NCBI RefSeq assembly: GCF_040270295.1
Contig: NZ_JBELOE010000200.1
Strand: one strand, 5' to 3'
Length of the DNA: 64,000 nucleotides
From: Catenovulum sediminis
Lineage (GTDB): Bacteria > Pseudomonadota > Gammaproteobacteria > Enterobacterales > Alteromonadaceae
Shown here piece after piece: positions 16,248 to 24,345 of the stretch; positions within the stretch are counted from its first letter, which is position 1; every line of letters starts with the position of its first letter. A model generated the notes under the pieces. That model searched no databases. It was not told the origin of the DNA and saw nothing but the letters and a program-made list of their open reading frames with translations. The position numbers and the translations under genes are program-made.

Positions 16248-18269
16248 ATGCCCAAGATAAAAGTTTACTTAGCAGATCTAACTCACACGGGTCAAAGTAT
16301 TGCATCCAATGTTTTCCCCTTATCCGTTGGACTTATTGGTAATTATTTGAAGCAAGAATACCCAGATAGGTATGATATAGAGTTGTTTAAATACCCAAAT
16401 GATTTATCCAATGCGTTAGAAAATAACCAGCCTGATGTAGTTGGTTTTTCAAATTATTCATGGAATTGTGATATTTCTTATCAGTTTACAAAGCTAATTA
16501 AAAAAAATAGCCCTGATACGGTCGTAATATGGGGAGGACCAAATTATGGTTTGACTCATGGCGAGTTACTGGAGTTTTGGGCGGAGTACTCTTTGATTGA
16601 TTTTTATATTATCAAAGAAGGTGAAGTAGCTATGTTAAATTTGCTGAAACAATTAGAGGAGTATGATTTTGATGTTCAGAAATTCAAACAATCAGGAATT
16701 GTACCTTCTAATGCTCACTTTTTAAGAAACGGTACGGGAGTTTATTCGGCTGATGTGTTGCCTCGAATTAAACGGCTTTCGGATATTGGCTCTCCATACC
16801 TCAGTGGTATGATGGATAAGTTCTTTGATAATTTATTGATACCTATGGTTCATACAACGAGAGGTTGTCCATTTGGATGCACGTTTTGTACTGAAGGTAA
16901 TAGCTACTACAACAGAGTCTCCCAAGTAAATAACTTTAAGGAAGAGCTAGAGTATATAGCGAAGCGAAGAAAAAATATTCAAGATCTGCTTATTACTGAT
17001 GCCAACTTTGGTATGTTTCCTCAAGATCTGGAAAAAGCAGATGCAATTGCTGAAGTAAAGTCTACATATAGTTGGCCAAGTAAAATTTTGGTATCTACAG
17101 GTAAAAATAAAAAAGAAAGGGTCATTGAAGTAGCTAAAAAACTTGATGGAGCACTAAGTATCGCGGCATCATTGCAAACAACTGACGAGCAAATTCTAAG
17201 TACGATTAAACGGGCCAACATATCCAGCGAAGCTCTAAATGTAATAGTACAAGAAAGTAAAGATGCGAACAGTCCCACATATACTGAAATCATATTGGGT
17301 TTACCAGGCGATTCGGTTGCCACACATATCGCTAGTTTAAAAGAAGTCATAAACTCAGGATTAGGGATAGTTCGGATGTACCAACTAATTTTACTACCGC
17401 AAACAGAGTTGGCAACACCAGAAAGTAGAGCGAAGCATGGAATGCAAACTGTTTATAGAATAAACCCTAGGTGTTTTGGTTTATATAGCTGTTACAACGA
17501 AGAGTTTTGTAGTGTTGAATATGAAGAAATTTGCGTAACCACAAACACTTTGAGTCGTATCGATTATTTATATTGTAGGCAGTTAAATTTATCTGTTGAG
17601 ATTTTACATAATTCCGGTGTTTTTTATGAATTACGAAATTTGTTGGTTTACTTTGAGATTGATTGGTTTGATTTCATTGAAAATACTCATAACTCTATAT
17701 TGGCAAAAAATAATAAATTGACTGCAATTTATAAAGATTTTGAATATGACTGTTTTGCGAATACTTTTGAATCTAAAGAGCAACTTCAACTGCACTTTAA
17801 TACTCATTACAAAGATATTCTTAGTAATACAGCTGGTACGAATGAAATGGCAAAAGGGAAAGCTCGGGCAATATTTGAAGCAATAAATGAATTGCATGAA
17901 ATTGCATATGACGAAGCGGAGCAGATGTTGTCCGGTAAAGGGTGTTGTGATGAAAATATTTTACTGTATTTAGAACAACTCAAACTTGTTAGTCTTGCAA
18001 GAAAAAGCAATTTGTTTGATTTTAATCCTCTAACCATTGAGCAATGTCGTTTTAATTTTTGTGAGTTAGAAAAAGTAAAATATGATTGTAATCCTTTAGA
18101 TTTTCTTGCACCAAGTGGCATAAGTCTATGCATTGAGCATGAAGACCAAGACAAACAACTTGTCCAATCTTATTTAAATCAATATGGGAACAAAATCGAG
18201 GGCTTAGGTCGCATACTAATGCGGGCAAACACTGAGAACTTGTTTAAATCAACTAGGTTATTGCAGTAG
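16248..18269 (+). CDS. B12-binding-domain radical SAM protein
   Basis: 673 residues. Residues 1-140 look like a cobalamin-binding Rossmann domain (DVVGFSNYSWNC, TVVIWGGPNY, YIIKEGEVAML) without a clear DxHxxG motif, as is common in this class. The radical SAM core starts near 200 with HTTRGCPFGCTFCTEG, giving the CxxxCxxC cluster ligands Cys207, 211 and 214. SLQTTDEQIL and TEIILGLPGDS are core strands. The long C-terminal region, about 230 residues, is unassigned. Such enzymes can C- or P-methylate or rearrange unactivated carbons. Here it may modify the sugar skeleton or a side chain. GAGG lies seven bases before the start. Confidence 0.75.
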   Translation: MPKIKVYLADLTHTGQSIASNVFPLSVGLIGNYLKQEYPDRYDIELFKYPNDLSNALENNQPDVVGFSNYSWNCDISYQFTKLIKKNSPDTVVIWGGPNYGLTHGELLEFWAEYSLIDFYIIKEGEVAMLNLLKQLEEYDFDVQKFKQSGIVPSNAHFLRNGTGVYSADVLPRIKRLSDIGSPYLSGMMDKFFDNLLIPMVHTTRGCPFGCTFCTEGNSYYNRVSQVNNFKEELEYIAKRRKNIQDLLITDANFGMFPQDLEKADAIAEVKSTYSWPSKILVSTGKNKKERVIEVAKKLDGALSIAASLQTTDEQILSTIKRANISSEALNVIVQESKDANSPTYTEIILGLPGDSVATHIASLKEVINSGLGIVRMYQLILLPQTELATPESRAKHGMQTVYRINPRCFGLYSCYNEEFCSVEYEEICVTTNTLSRIDYLYCRQLNLSVEILHNSGVFYELRNLLVYFEIDWFDFIENTHNSILAKNNKLTAIYKDFEYDCFANTFESKEQLQLHFNTHYKDILSNTAGTNEMAKGKARAIFEAINELHEIAYDEAEQMLSGKGCCDENILLYLEQLKLVSLARKSNLFDFNPLTIEQCRFNFCELEKVKYDCNPLDFLAPSGISLCIEHEDQDKQLVQSYLNQYGNKIEGLGRILMRANTENLFKSTRLLQ

Positions 18270-18295
18270 CAAAAGATTTTTCTTGGAGTTCAACA

Positions 18296-19087
18296 GTGTC
18301 AAATATTGCAATCTTTGGTGTCGCACGAGGCATCGGCAGGTCGTTTATTAAAGCCGAAGCAGGAAATTACGAATCTATTTATTTATTTGATATATCTAAT
18401 AAAGTATTTGAATTGGCAGCCGAGTTAAAGTCGATTGGTGTTAAGTGCTTCGCATACCAAGTGGATGTAACTGATATCGAAGAAACTAGAAGTATCCTTG
18501 AAAGCGCATTACGTGGTGAAAAAATTGACCAAGTATGTTACTTAATTCGGAGTAAAAATAAACCCGATTTTTTAAAAATTACCCCAGAAGAATGGGATGA
18601 TGAATTCGCATTAACATTGAAATCAGCGTTTTTTTTAATTCAACAATTAGTACCTCATTTTAATAATGGCAGCGCGGCAGTCTTGTTTATAAGCTCGATT
18701 CACGCGGACTTAGTGTGTCTAAATAAAGCTGTAACCGTGTCTTATCATTCTGCTAAGGCAGGATTAGAAAATTTGACAAAGTATTTAGCCGTTCACTTGG
18801 GAAATAGAAACATTAGAGTAAACGCTTTGCGTTTAGGTTTTATAGTTCAAGATGAACATTTAAGTCGTTTCTATTCTGAAGATAATGCGAATTATCGTGC
18901 TAACGCTGAATTAGCCCATCCATTGAGGAGAGTAGGACATACTCAAGAGGTTACTTCTGCAATGACATTTTTACTATCAAAACAAGCCTCTTTTATAACC
19001 GGTGCTATTTTAAATGTAGATGGCGGGATGTCGCTTGTTGAGCAAAGCGGATTGGTATTTGAGGTGATGAGTGAAAAACCAGAATAA
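18296..19087 (+). CDS. Short-chain dehydrogenase/reductase
   Basis: 263 residues from GTG 18296, with GGAG upstream. Classical SDR: IFGVARGIGRS cofactor loop, AYQVDVTD acidic strand, SSIHADL active-site Ser, YHSAK as YxxxK, LRLGFI and a C-terminal FITGAILNVDGGMS. It overlaps the next SDR gene by 17 bases. The paired SDRs plus the MDR dehydrogenase that follow form a redox block that probably processes keto intermediates of the unusual sugar. The asparagine of the usual NNAG is replaced by LIRSKN, so binding detail may differ. Confidence 0.7.
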   Translation: MSNIAIFGVARGIGRSFIKAEAGNYESIYLFDISNKVFELAAELKSIGVKCFAYQVDVTDIEETRSILESALRGEKIDQVCYLIRSKNKPDFLKITPEEWDDEFALTLKSAFFLIQQLVPHFNNGSAAVLFISSIHADLVCLNKAVTVSYHSAKAGLENLTKYLAVHLGNRNIRVNALRLGFIVQDEHLSRFYSEDNANYRANAELAHPLRRVGHTQEVTSAMTFLLSKQASFITGAILNVDGGMSLVEQSGLVFEVMSEKPE

Positions 19088-19910
19088 ACGTATAGCGGTT
19101 GTCTCTGGAGGCAGCAAAGGCATCGGATTGGGTATAGCTAAGGCGCTTATTTTAAAGGGGAACGATGTTTATATCTGCGCAAGAGACAAGGAACAATTGA
19201 AACAAGCATATGATTCTTTAAAAGAAGAGATTTTAGATCAGGAAGATCCGCGAAACAGTTTTGGCTGTTTGCACTATCAAGTTTGTGATGCAACAAAACC
19301 AGAACAGGTGGAAGCATTAGCAAATTTGATACAAGAGAAACATAGTAAATTAGATATTTTGATCAACAACTGCGGAGGATTGTTGGATGGGGGGGAACAC
19401 AAAGGAACTTTTAATGAACTATCGGAAGATTCATGGTTGGCTAGCTACAGTCTCAATGTGGTCAGTGTCGTTAGTTTTTGTAAGTATTTTTATCCGCTAT
19501 TAGTGGCTTCTGAACATCCCAGAGTAATTAATATCTCATCTGTGGTGGCAAGTATGCCTGGCCATTTCAACCCACACTATGCTGCTGCTAAAAGCGCTTT
19601 ATTAGTTTTATCTAAAAATTTGTCGGCATTGTGGGCCAAAGACTCTATTCTTGTAAACACGATATCGCCAGGGATTATAGAAACTGAAGGTTGGCAAGCT
19701 TATATAAATGAAAAAGCACGACAAGAAAATCGCCCTGTTGATGCGGTAATGAAACAAGAGAACGAAAGAGCTACTAACGGTATACCCTTAGGCCGGTTAG
19801 GTAATGTTGATGAAATTGGTAGTTGTGTCGCTTTCCTATCCTCTATTGAAAATAGTTATATGACAGGCTCTCACATACTAATCGACGGTGGCAAATGCAA
19901 AGCGATCTAA
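19071..19910 (+). CDS. Short-chain dehydrogenase/reductase
   Basis: 279 residues from GTG 19071, which lies inside the end of the previous SDR gene behind a GAGGTGAT box. Full classical SDR signature: VSGGSKGIGLGIA, HYQVCDAT, LDILINNCGG, INISSVVASMPG, YAAAK and NTISPGIIET, with a C-terminal YMTGSHILIDGG. Ketoacyl-reductase-like. It overlaps the dehydrogenase gene that follows. It likely reduces or oxidises a sugar-derived ketone in the same pathway as its neighbours. Confidence 0.75.
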   Translation: MKNQNKRIAVVSGGSKGIGLGIAKALILKGNDVYICARDKEQLKQAYDSLKEEILDQEDPRNSFGCLHYQVCDATKPEQVEALANLIQEKHSKLDILINNCGGLLDGGEHKGTFNELSEDSWLASYSLNVVSVVSFCKYFYPLLVASEHPRVINISSVVASMPGHFNPHYAAAKSALLVLSKNLSALWAKDSILVNTISPGIIETEGWQAYINEKARQENRPVDAVMKQENERATNGIPLGRLGNVDEIGSCVAFLSSIENSYMTGSHILIDGGKCKAI

Positions 19911-20968
19911 TTGATAAAACCAACAATTCTATTACAGGTTCTTTCCGCAGTGCTGTCTTGGTTTCTATAAATAGAAAATTGGTAATTACTGATGGTATTA
20001 GAGTACCCGAGCTTAAAAAGGGGCAAATCATCACGCGAAATTTATTCTCAGGTCTTTGCCATAGCCAGTTAATGGAAGTTCGTGGAAAACGAGGTGAAGA
20101 CAAATACTTACCTCACATGTTGGGTCACGAAGGTGTAGGTGTTGTTGAGCGAGTCGGAGAAGGTGTTACCAAAGTTAAAGTAGGAGACAAAGTTGTCTTA
20201 GGTTGGATTAAGGGGGATGGCATAGATGCAGGTGGTACGGTTTATGACTCACCAATGGGTAAAATTAACGCGGGGGCTGTGACAACTTTTAGCACACATT
20301 CAGTTGTCTCCGAAAATCGTGTGGTCAAATTGCCCGATAACTTTAACACTAAAGCGGCAGTGTTGTTAGGTTGCGCTCTACCAACTGGGGCAGGCATTGT
20401 GTTAAATCAATTGCAACCTAAACCAAATTCAACAGTTTTGGTGTATGGGTTAGGAGGAATTGGTTTAAGCGCTTTATTGGCATTGCATCATTTTGAAAAT
20501 ATAAAAATTATCGTTGTAGACATTGAGCAGTCTAAATTGGATTTAGCAAAAGAGTTTGGAGCAGATGAGTGTTATTTGGCGAGTGAAAACAGCATTCAAC
20601 AGCTAAAACAAAATCATGCAAATGATATTGATTACGCAGTCGAAGCTGCAGGTAGTGCGCATTCAATTGAACAAGCTTTTGAGCTTGTACGCCGAGGTGG
20701 GAAGTGTATATTTGCGTCACACCCTCCGCATGAAGAAAAGATAACCATAGACCCATTTGAATTGATTTGTGGAAAGCAAATTGAGGGCAGTTGGGGAGGT
20801 GGAAGTCAGCCAGATAAAGATATTCCAATCTTAGCCGATATTATTAGTAAGTATAATTTACCTGTGCTTAAGATGTTATCTAATGAGTATCGTTTGGAAG
20901 ACATTAATCAAGCGTTAGATGATTTAGAATCTCGAAAGATAGTCCGCGCACTTATTCGTATGGATTAG
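19895..20968 (+). CDS. Zinc-type (class III-like) alcohol dehydrogenase, structural zinc site missing
   Basis: 357 residues of the medium-chain dehydrogenase family. The catalytic zinc ligands appear as GLCHSQ, LGHEGVG and the distal GCALPTGAG typical of class III enzymes. The NAD fold shows VYGLGGIGLSALLAL and IIVVDIEQSKLDLAKEFGAD. The four-cysteine structural zinc lobe is absent: the segment after GHEGVG runs LGWIKGDGIDAGGT without cysteines. It starts 16 bases inside the previous SDR. A role in oxidising or reducing a primary alcohol or aldehyde of the sugar is inferred from context. Confidence 0.75.
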   Translation: MQSDLIDKTNNSITGSFRSAVLVSINRKLVITDGIRVPELKKGQIITRNLFSGLCHSQLMEVRGKRGEDKYLPHMLGHEGVGVVERVGEGVTKVKVGDKVVLGWIKGDGIDAGGTVYDSPMGKINAGAVTTFSTHSVVSENRVVKLPDNFNTKAAVLLGCALPTGAGIVLNQLQPKPNSTVLVYGLGGIGLSALLALHHFENIKIIVVDIEQSKLDLAKEFGADECYLASENSIQQLKQNHANDIDYAVEAAGSAHSIEQAFELVRRGGKCIFASHPPHEEKITIDPFELICGKQIEGSWGGGSQPDKDIPILADIISKYNLPVLKMLSNEYRLEDINQALDDLESRKIVRALIRMD

Positions 20969-20970
20969 CT

Positions 20971-22473
20971 ATGTCAAACCAACACAATTTAACAGATATT
21001 GTAAAAAATATAGAGATGGGTCAGTCTCCAAACCGTGTAGTGTTGGTAACTGGAAACTTTAATACTTTGCATCCAGGGCACATTCGTTTACTCAAATTTG
21101 CAAAAGAGTGTGGCGATATCTTAGTGGTTGGAGTGAACTCTGATGCGCTAATTCAAAACCCAACGTATATGAATGAAGCTTATCGTAGTGAAGTGTTAGG
21201 TGCACTTGGCTTTGTAGATTACTGTTTTATTAACTACGATAAGATCGAATTTGTAATTACAAAATTAAAACCTCATGTCGTGGTAAAAGGGTTTGAATAC
21301 AAGTCGAAAGACAACCCAGAAAAACAATTGATCGAAGAGTTTGGCGGTAAGCTTATATTTTGTTCTGGTGATTATTCATTTAATGCAAGCAATTCGGTTA
21401 CACAGGCGAGTCTAGCGCCTATTATCAATAAATTGAAGCTAAACGGCTATTGTGAGCGCCATTCAATTGATAAAGCAGCATGTCTTGACGTATTGCGACG
21501 TACTTCTAAGTTAAATATTGCAGTTATCGGTGATGTGATCATCGATCAGTATGTACAATGTAACGCAGTGGGTATGTCGCAAGAAGATCCTACGATTGTT
21601 GTTACGCCAGATTCTAAAACTTTTTTTCTTGGTGGCGCTGGGATTACAGCGGCGCATGCTAAAGCCTTGGGGGCTCATCGTGTATTTTTGTTTTCCGTAA
21701 CAGGTACGGATTCTTTGCATCAGTTTACACACGATAAACTTTCAGCATATGAAGTAGATGCCGTTATCGCTTCAGATGAAACGAGACCAACCAACTTAAA
21801 GACGCGATACCGTGTTGGCAATAAAACCATGTTACGCGTAAATGAAGTGCGTAGTCATGACATTGACGACGATGTGCAAAAGCAAATTATGGCCGCTTTA
21901 ACGGATAAAATTAGAGAAATTGACGCCTTAATATTTTCTGATTTTAATTATGGCGTTTTACCACAAAACTTGGTTGATGAAATTATTCTGTTGTGTAAAA
22001 AACACAATGTAATCCTTGCTGCAGATAGTCAATCTTCATCGCAAGTTGGAGATGTTTCAAGGTTCTGTGGCATGGACTTAATTACACCTACCGAGCGTGA
22101 AGCTCGGCTTGCTATTAATAATACTAAAGATGGTTTAGTCTTATTGGCTGAAAAGCTGCGTCAAAAATGTGATGCGAAAAATATTGTCGTTACTTTAGCT
22201 GAAGACGGTGCATTTTTGCATCAGCCTGATTTAGACAACAAGAACCAATTAACTTGGAATAATGATAAAATAGCAGCGTTGGCCGAGAATGCGGTTGACC
22301 CTGCTGGTGCCGGTGATTGTTATTTGGCATCGGCTACACTCGCTTTAGCCGCCGGTGCTAGCTTTTGGCAAGCTTCCTTTTTGGGGTCGATTGCCGCAGC
22401 CTGTCAAGTCAGCCGAGTTGGTAATACCCCATTGAAACAATCCGAGCTGATTAATGCACTGCGAGACCTCTAA
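20971..22473 (+). CDS. Bifunctional nucleotidyltransferase-PfkB kinase, HldE-like with reversed domain order
   Basis: 500 residues. The N-terminal domain (about 20-160) is a cytidylyltransferase-fold enzyme with VTGNFNTLHPGHIRLL, whose HxGH lies at 34-37, then VVGVNSDA and VVKGFEYK, as in RfaE domain II. The C-terminal domain (about 175-500) is a PfkB/ribokinase-type kinase: NIAVIGDVIIDQY, FLGGAGITAAHAKALGA, LITPTEREA and the catalytic AVDPAGAGDCY. E. coli HldE has the kinase first and the nucleotidyltransferase second, so the order here is inverted. It should phosphorylate heptose 7-phosphate at C1 and activate a heptose 1-phosphate, feeding the glycan. Confidence 0.8.
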   Translation: MSNQHNLTDIVKNIEMGQSPNRVVLVTGNFNTLHPGHIRLLKFAKECGDILVVGVNSDALIQNPTYMNEAYRSEVLGALGFVDYCFINYDKIEFVITKLKPHVVVKGFEYKSKDNPEKQLIEEFGGKLIFCSGDYSFNASNSVTQASLAPIINKLKLNGYCERHSIDKAACLDVLRRTSKLNIAVIGDVIIDQYVQCNAVGMSQEDPTIVVTPDSKTFFLGGAGITAAHAKALGAHRVFLFSVTGTDSLHQFTHDKLSAYEVDAVIASDETRPTNLKTRYRVGNKTMLRVNEVRSHDIDDDVQKQIMAALTDKIREIDALIFSDFNYGVLPQNLVDEIILLCKKHNVILAADSQSSSQVGDVSRFCGMDLITPTEREARLAINNTKDGLVLLAEKLRQKCDAKNIVVTLAEDGAFLHQPDLDNKNQLTWNNDKIAALAENAVDPAGAGDCYLASATLALAAGASFWQASFLGSIAAACQVSRVGNTPLKQSELINALRDL

Positions 22474-22478
22474 TTTTT

Positions 22479-23246
22479 ATGCCCGTTGATACAGCCATTT
22501 TACTTGCTGCCGGTTTAGGTACGCGTTTAAAGCCCTTAACGAACTCTGTGCCCAAGTGCTTGGCTCCTATTAATGGCACACCACTTTTGTACTATTGGAT
22601 AGACAATTTAGTTCGAATGGGGGTAAAAAGGATTTTTATCAATACACATTATTTTGTAGCGCAAGTTGTTAAAGCTGTGCAGCAACATCCAGAACGAAAT
22701 ATTATTGAGCTAGTCTACGAGGATAAATTACTCGGAACAGCGGGCACTGTTAGAAATATTCTTAACAAATATGCAATTGATAGCCCAAATGTATTTATTG
22801 CTCATGCTGATAATTTATGCTTTTGTAATTGGTTTAATTTTTTAGATTACCACGCAAATCGTAAAGCCAATATTGAAGTTACAATGATGGCATTTCAAAC
22901 AGATACGCCTTCAAGTTGCGGTATTTTGGAAGTAGATGAGGAAAATCAACTACTGGCATTTCATGAAAAGGTCGAAAATCCACCCGGAAATTTAGCAAAT
23001 GGAGCCGTTTATATTTTTTCTGACAAGGCATTAAAGGCTTTTAGAATTTCTAAAATAGAGCTTCCTGATATCAGTCTGGATATTATTCCATCTCTCCTTG
23101 GAGCAATTCAGGTTTGGGAAAATACTGTGTATTTAAGGGATATTGGGACCCCAATATCGTATCAGCAAGCACAATCAGATGTACTTAAATACATAGATTC
23201 CAAGCCATTAATAGATGGTCAAATGAGTCACAAAATCACGCCTTAA
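22479..23246 (+). CDS. Sugar-phosphate nucleotidyltransferase (HddC/RmlA-like)
   Basis: 255 residues of the NTP-transferase family. The signature AILLAAGLGTRLKPLTNSVP is at 6-25, with the pyrophosphorylase lysine in PKCLAPING. FINTHYF, LLGTAGTVRNI, VFIAHADNL and FHEKVENPPGNLANGAVYIF are also visible. This pattern fits D-glycero-D-manno-heptose 1-phosphate guanylyltransferase (HddC) or mannose-1-phosphate guanylyltransferase-like enzymes. It is the last gene before the flagellin, so the heptose-derived nucleotide sugar may feed flagellin or surface glycosylation. GDP versus another nucleotide cannot be told from sequence alone. Confidence 0.75.
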   Translation: MPVDTAILLAAGLGTRLKPLTNSVPKCLAPINGTPLLYYWIDNLVRMGVKRIFINTHYFVAQVVKAVQQHPERNIIELVYEDKLLGTAGTVRNILNKYAIDSPNVFIAHADNLCFCNWFNFLDYHANRKANIEVTMMAFQTDTPSSCGILEVDEENQLLAFHEKVENPPGNLANGAVYIFSDKALKAFRISKIELPDISLDIIPSLLGAIQVWENTVYLRDIGTPISYQQAQSDVLKYIDSKPLIDGQMSHKITP

Positions 23247-23250
23247 ACAC

Positions 23251-23277
23251 TTGTCAATTTCTCAGTTATGCTATACT
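23251..23277 (+). promoter_or_regulatory. Candidate sigma-70 promoter for flagellin (extended -10)
   Basis: TTGTCA at 23251-23256 and TATACT at 23272-23277 with a 15-base spacer. TGC directly before TATACT makes an extended -10, which could compensate for the short spacer. No sigma-28 (TAAA...GCCGATAA) or sigma-54 (GG-N10-GC) element is visible before this gene. Confidence 0.4.
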
Positions 23278-23290
23278 GTACAAATATCAC

Positions 23291-23302
23291 TCAATGCATT
23301 GA
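23291..23302. promoter_or_regulatory. 12-base palindrome in flagellin 5' leader
   Basis: TCAATGCATTGA is a perfect palindrome between the candidate promoter and the AAGGA ribosome binding site. It could be an operator or a chance match. Nothing in the sequence names a binding protein. Confidence 0.25.
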
Positions 23303-23322
23303 AGTAGTTTAAGGATGCGGTT

Positions 23323-24126
23323 ATGGCTATTAACAATATTTCGTCTGGCGCTAATGCCAATTTTTTAGACCAGATTAATCGAAAACAAGACACTATTTTT
23401 GAGCAATTGTCGTCTGGTAAAAAAGTTAATAAAGCGGCAGATGCTGCGGCCGCCCAACAGATTATCGAACGACTTTCTTCTGAATCAAACGCCTATCAAC
23501 AATCTGTGCGTAATGCGTACGATGGTATTTCATTATCACAAGTAGCGGATGGAGCATTGCAAGGCATCAACGATGATGCACAGCGAATCAGAGAGCTTAC
23601 CCAACAAGCAGGTAGTGGGATATTAACTGATGCAGACCGACAGGCAATTCAGTCTGAAATTTCCGGTTTACAGCAAAATATTCAAAGCACAATTGAAAAT
23701 ACCGAATTTAACGGTCAGTCATTATTTACCCAAGACAATGAGTTTTCTTTTCAGGTTGGCTCGGGGGCAGGGCAATCTCGTTCGGTAAATACATCTGATT
23801 TAGCGTCACAGTTATCTGGTTTACAAAATATTGATGTCACTTCTGGAAATATTGATACAGCATTAGAGTCAATCGACAGCGCAATTGAGTTCGTTGGTTC
23901 AGAGCGAGGCAGTTTAGGCGCAACAGCCAATGCATTTGAATCTGCCATCAATAACCTAAATACGACAAACGAAAATGTACAAGCTGCCCGTAGTCGTCTA
24001 CAGGATACTGATTATGCTCAGGCTACCGCTGATCAAGCAGCAAATGATATTTTAAGCCAAAGCTCCAATATCGTTGCGGCGCAAGCTCGGCAACAACAAG
24101 AGTCTGTATTAAGTTTGCTGAGTTAA
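23323..24126 (+). CDS. Short divergent flagellin
   Basis: 267 residues. Subunit of the extracellular flagellar filament, exported by the flagellar type III system. The N-terminal D0/D1 helices include EQLSSGKKVNKAADAAAAQQ near 27-46 and ISLSQVADGALQGINDDAQR. The C-terminal helix has ARSRLQDTDYAQATADQAAN and ends in ARQQQESVLSLLS. There is almost no variable D2/D3 domain. The start MAINNISSGANANFLDQINR differs from the usual MALxVNTNxxSLNAQ pattern, so this is a divergent paralogue. AAGGA lies seven bases before ATG. It lies directly after the glycan cluster and is closed by its own terminator, so it is a monocistronic unit. Confidence 0.85.
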   Translation: MAINNISSGANANFLDQINRKQDTIFEQLSSGKKVNKAADAAAAQQIIERLSSESNAYQQSVRNAYDGISLSQVADGALQGINDDAQRIRELTQQAGSGILTDADRQAIQSEISGLQQNIQSTIENTEFNGQSLFTQDNEFSFQVGSGAGQSRSVNTSDLASQLSGLQNIDVTSGNIDTALESIDSAIEFVGSERGSLGATANAFESAINNLNTTNENVQAARSRLQDTDYAQATADQAANDILSQSSNIVAAQARQQQESVLSLLS

Positions 24127-24155
24127 GCAAACAACATTCTTATATATAACGTAAA

Positions 24156-24190
24156 AGCAGTGCGCTCATCCCGTGCTGCTTTTTCTTTTT
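24156..24190 (+). terminator. Rho-independent terminator after flagellin
   Basis: A nine-pair stem (AGCAGTGCG with CGTGCTGCT, two G-U pairs) and a seven-base loop are followed by TTTTCTTTTT. It ends the flagellin transcript before flrA. Confidence 0.8.
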
Positions 24191-24253
24191 ATTGCCTCAC
24201 ATTGTCTTAGTTGCTTGCTGGCTATTTACTTCATTTAACGCTAATTACAAAAA

Positions 24254-24303
24254 ATTGACGTTTTTTTTATGCTTTGCTGGATTAATCCGCCTTTTTCGTC
24301 AAT
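24254..24303. promoter_or_regulatory. Spaced inverted repeat upstream of flrA
   Basis: ATTGACG at 24254-24260 and CGTCAAT at 24297-24303 form a 7-base inverted repeat 43-90 bases before the flrA start. The left arm could double as a -35 (TTGACG). It may be an operator for the master regulator; support is weak. Confidence 0.25.
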
Positions 24304-24345
24304 AATTCATCCAAGCCTGAATAAAACAACAATAAATTGACATAG

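Noticed and set aside
23247..23322. Sigma-28 promoter before flagellin
   Set aside because: No TAAA...GCCGATAA-like pair at the right spacing could be found.
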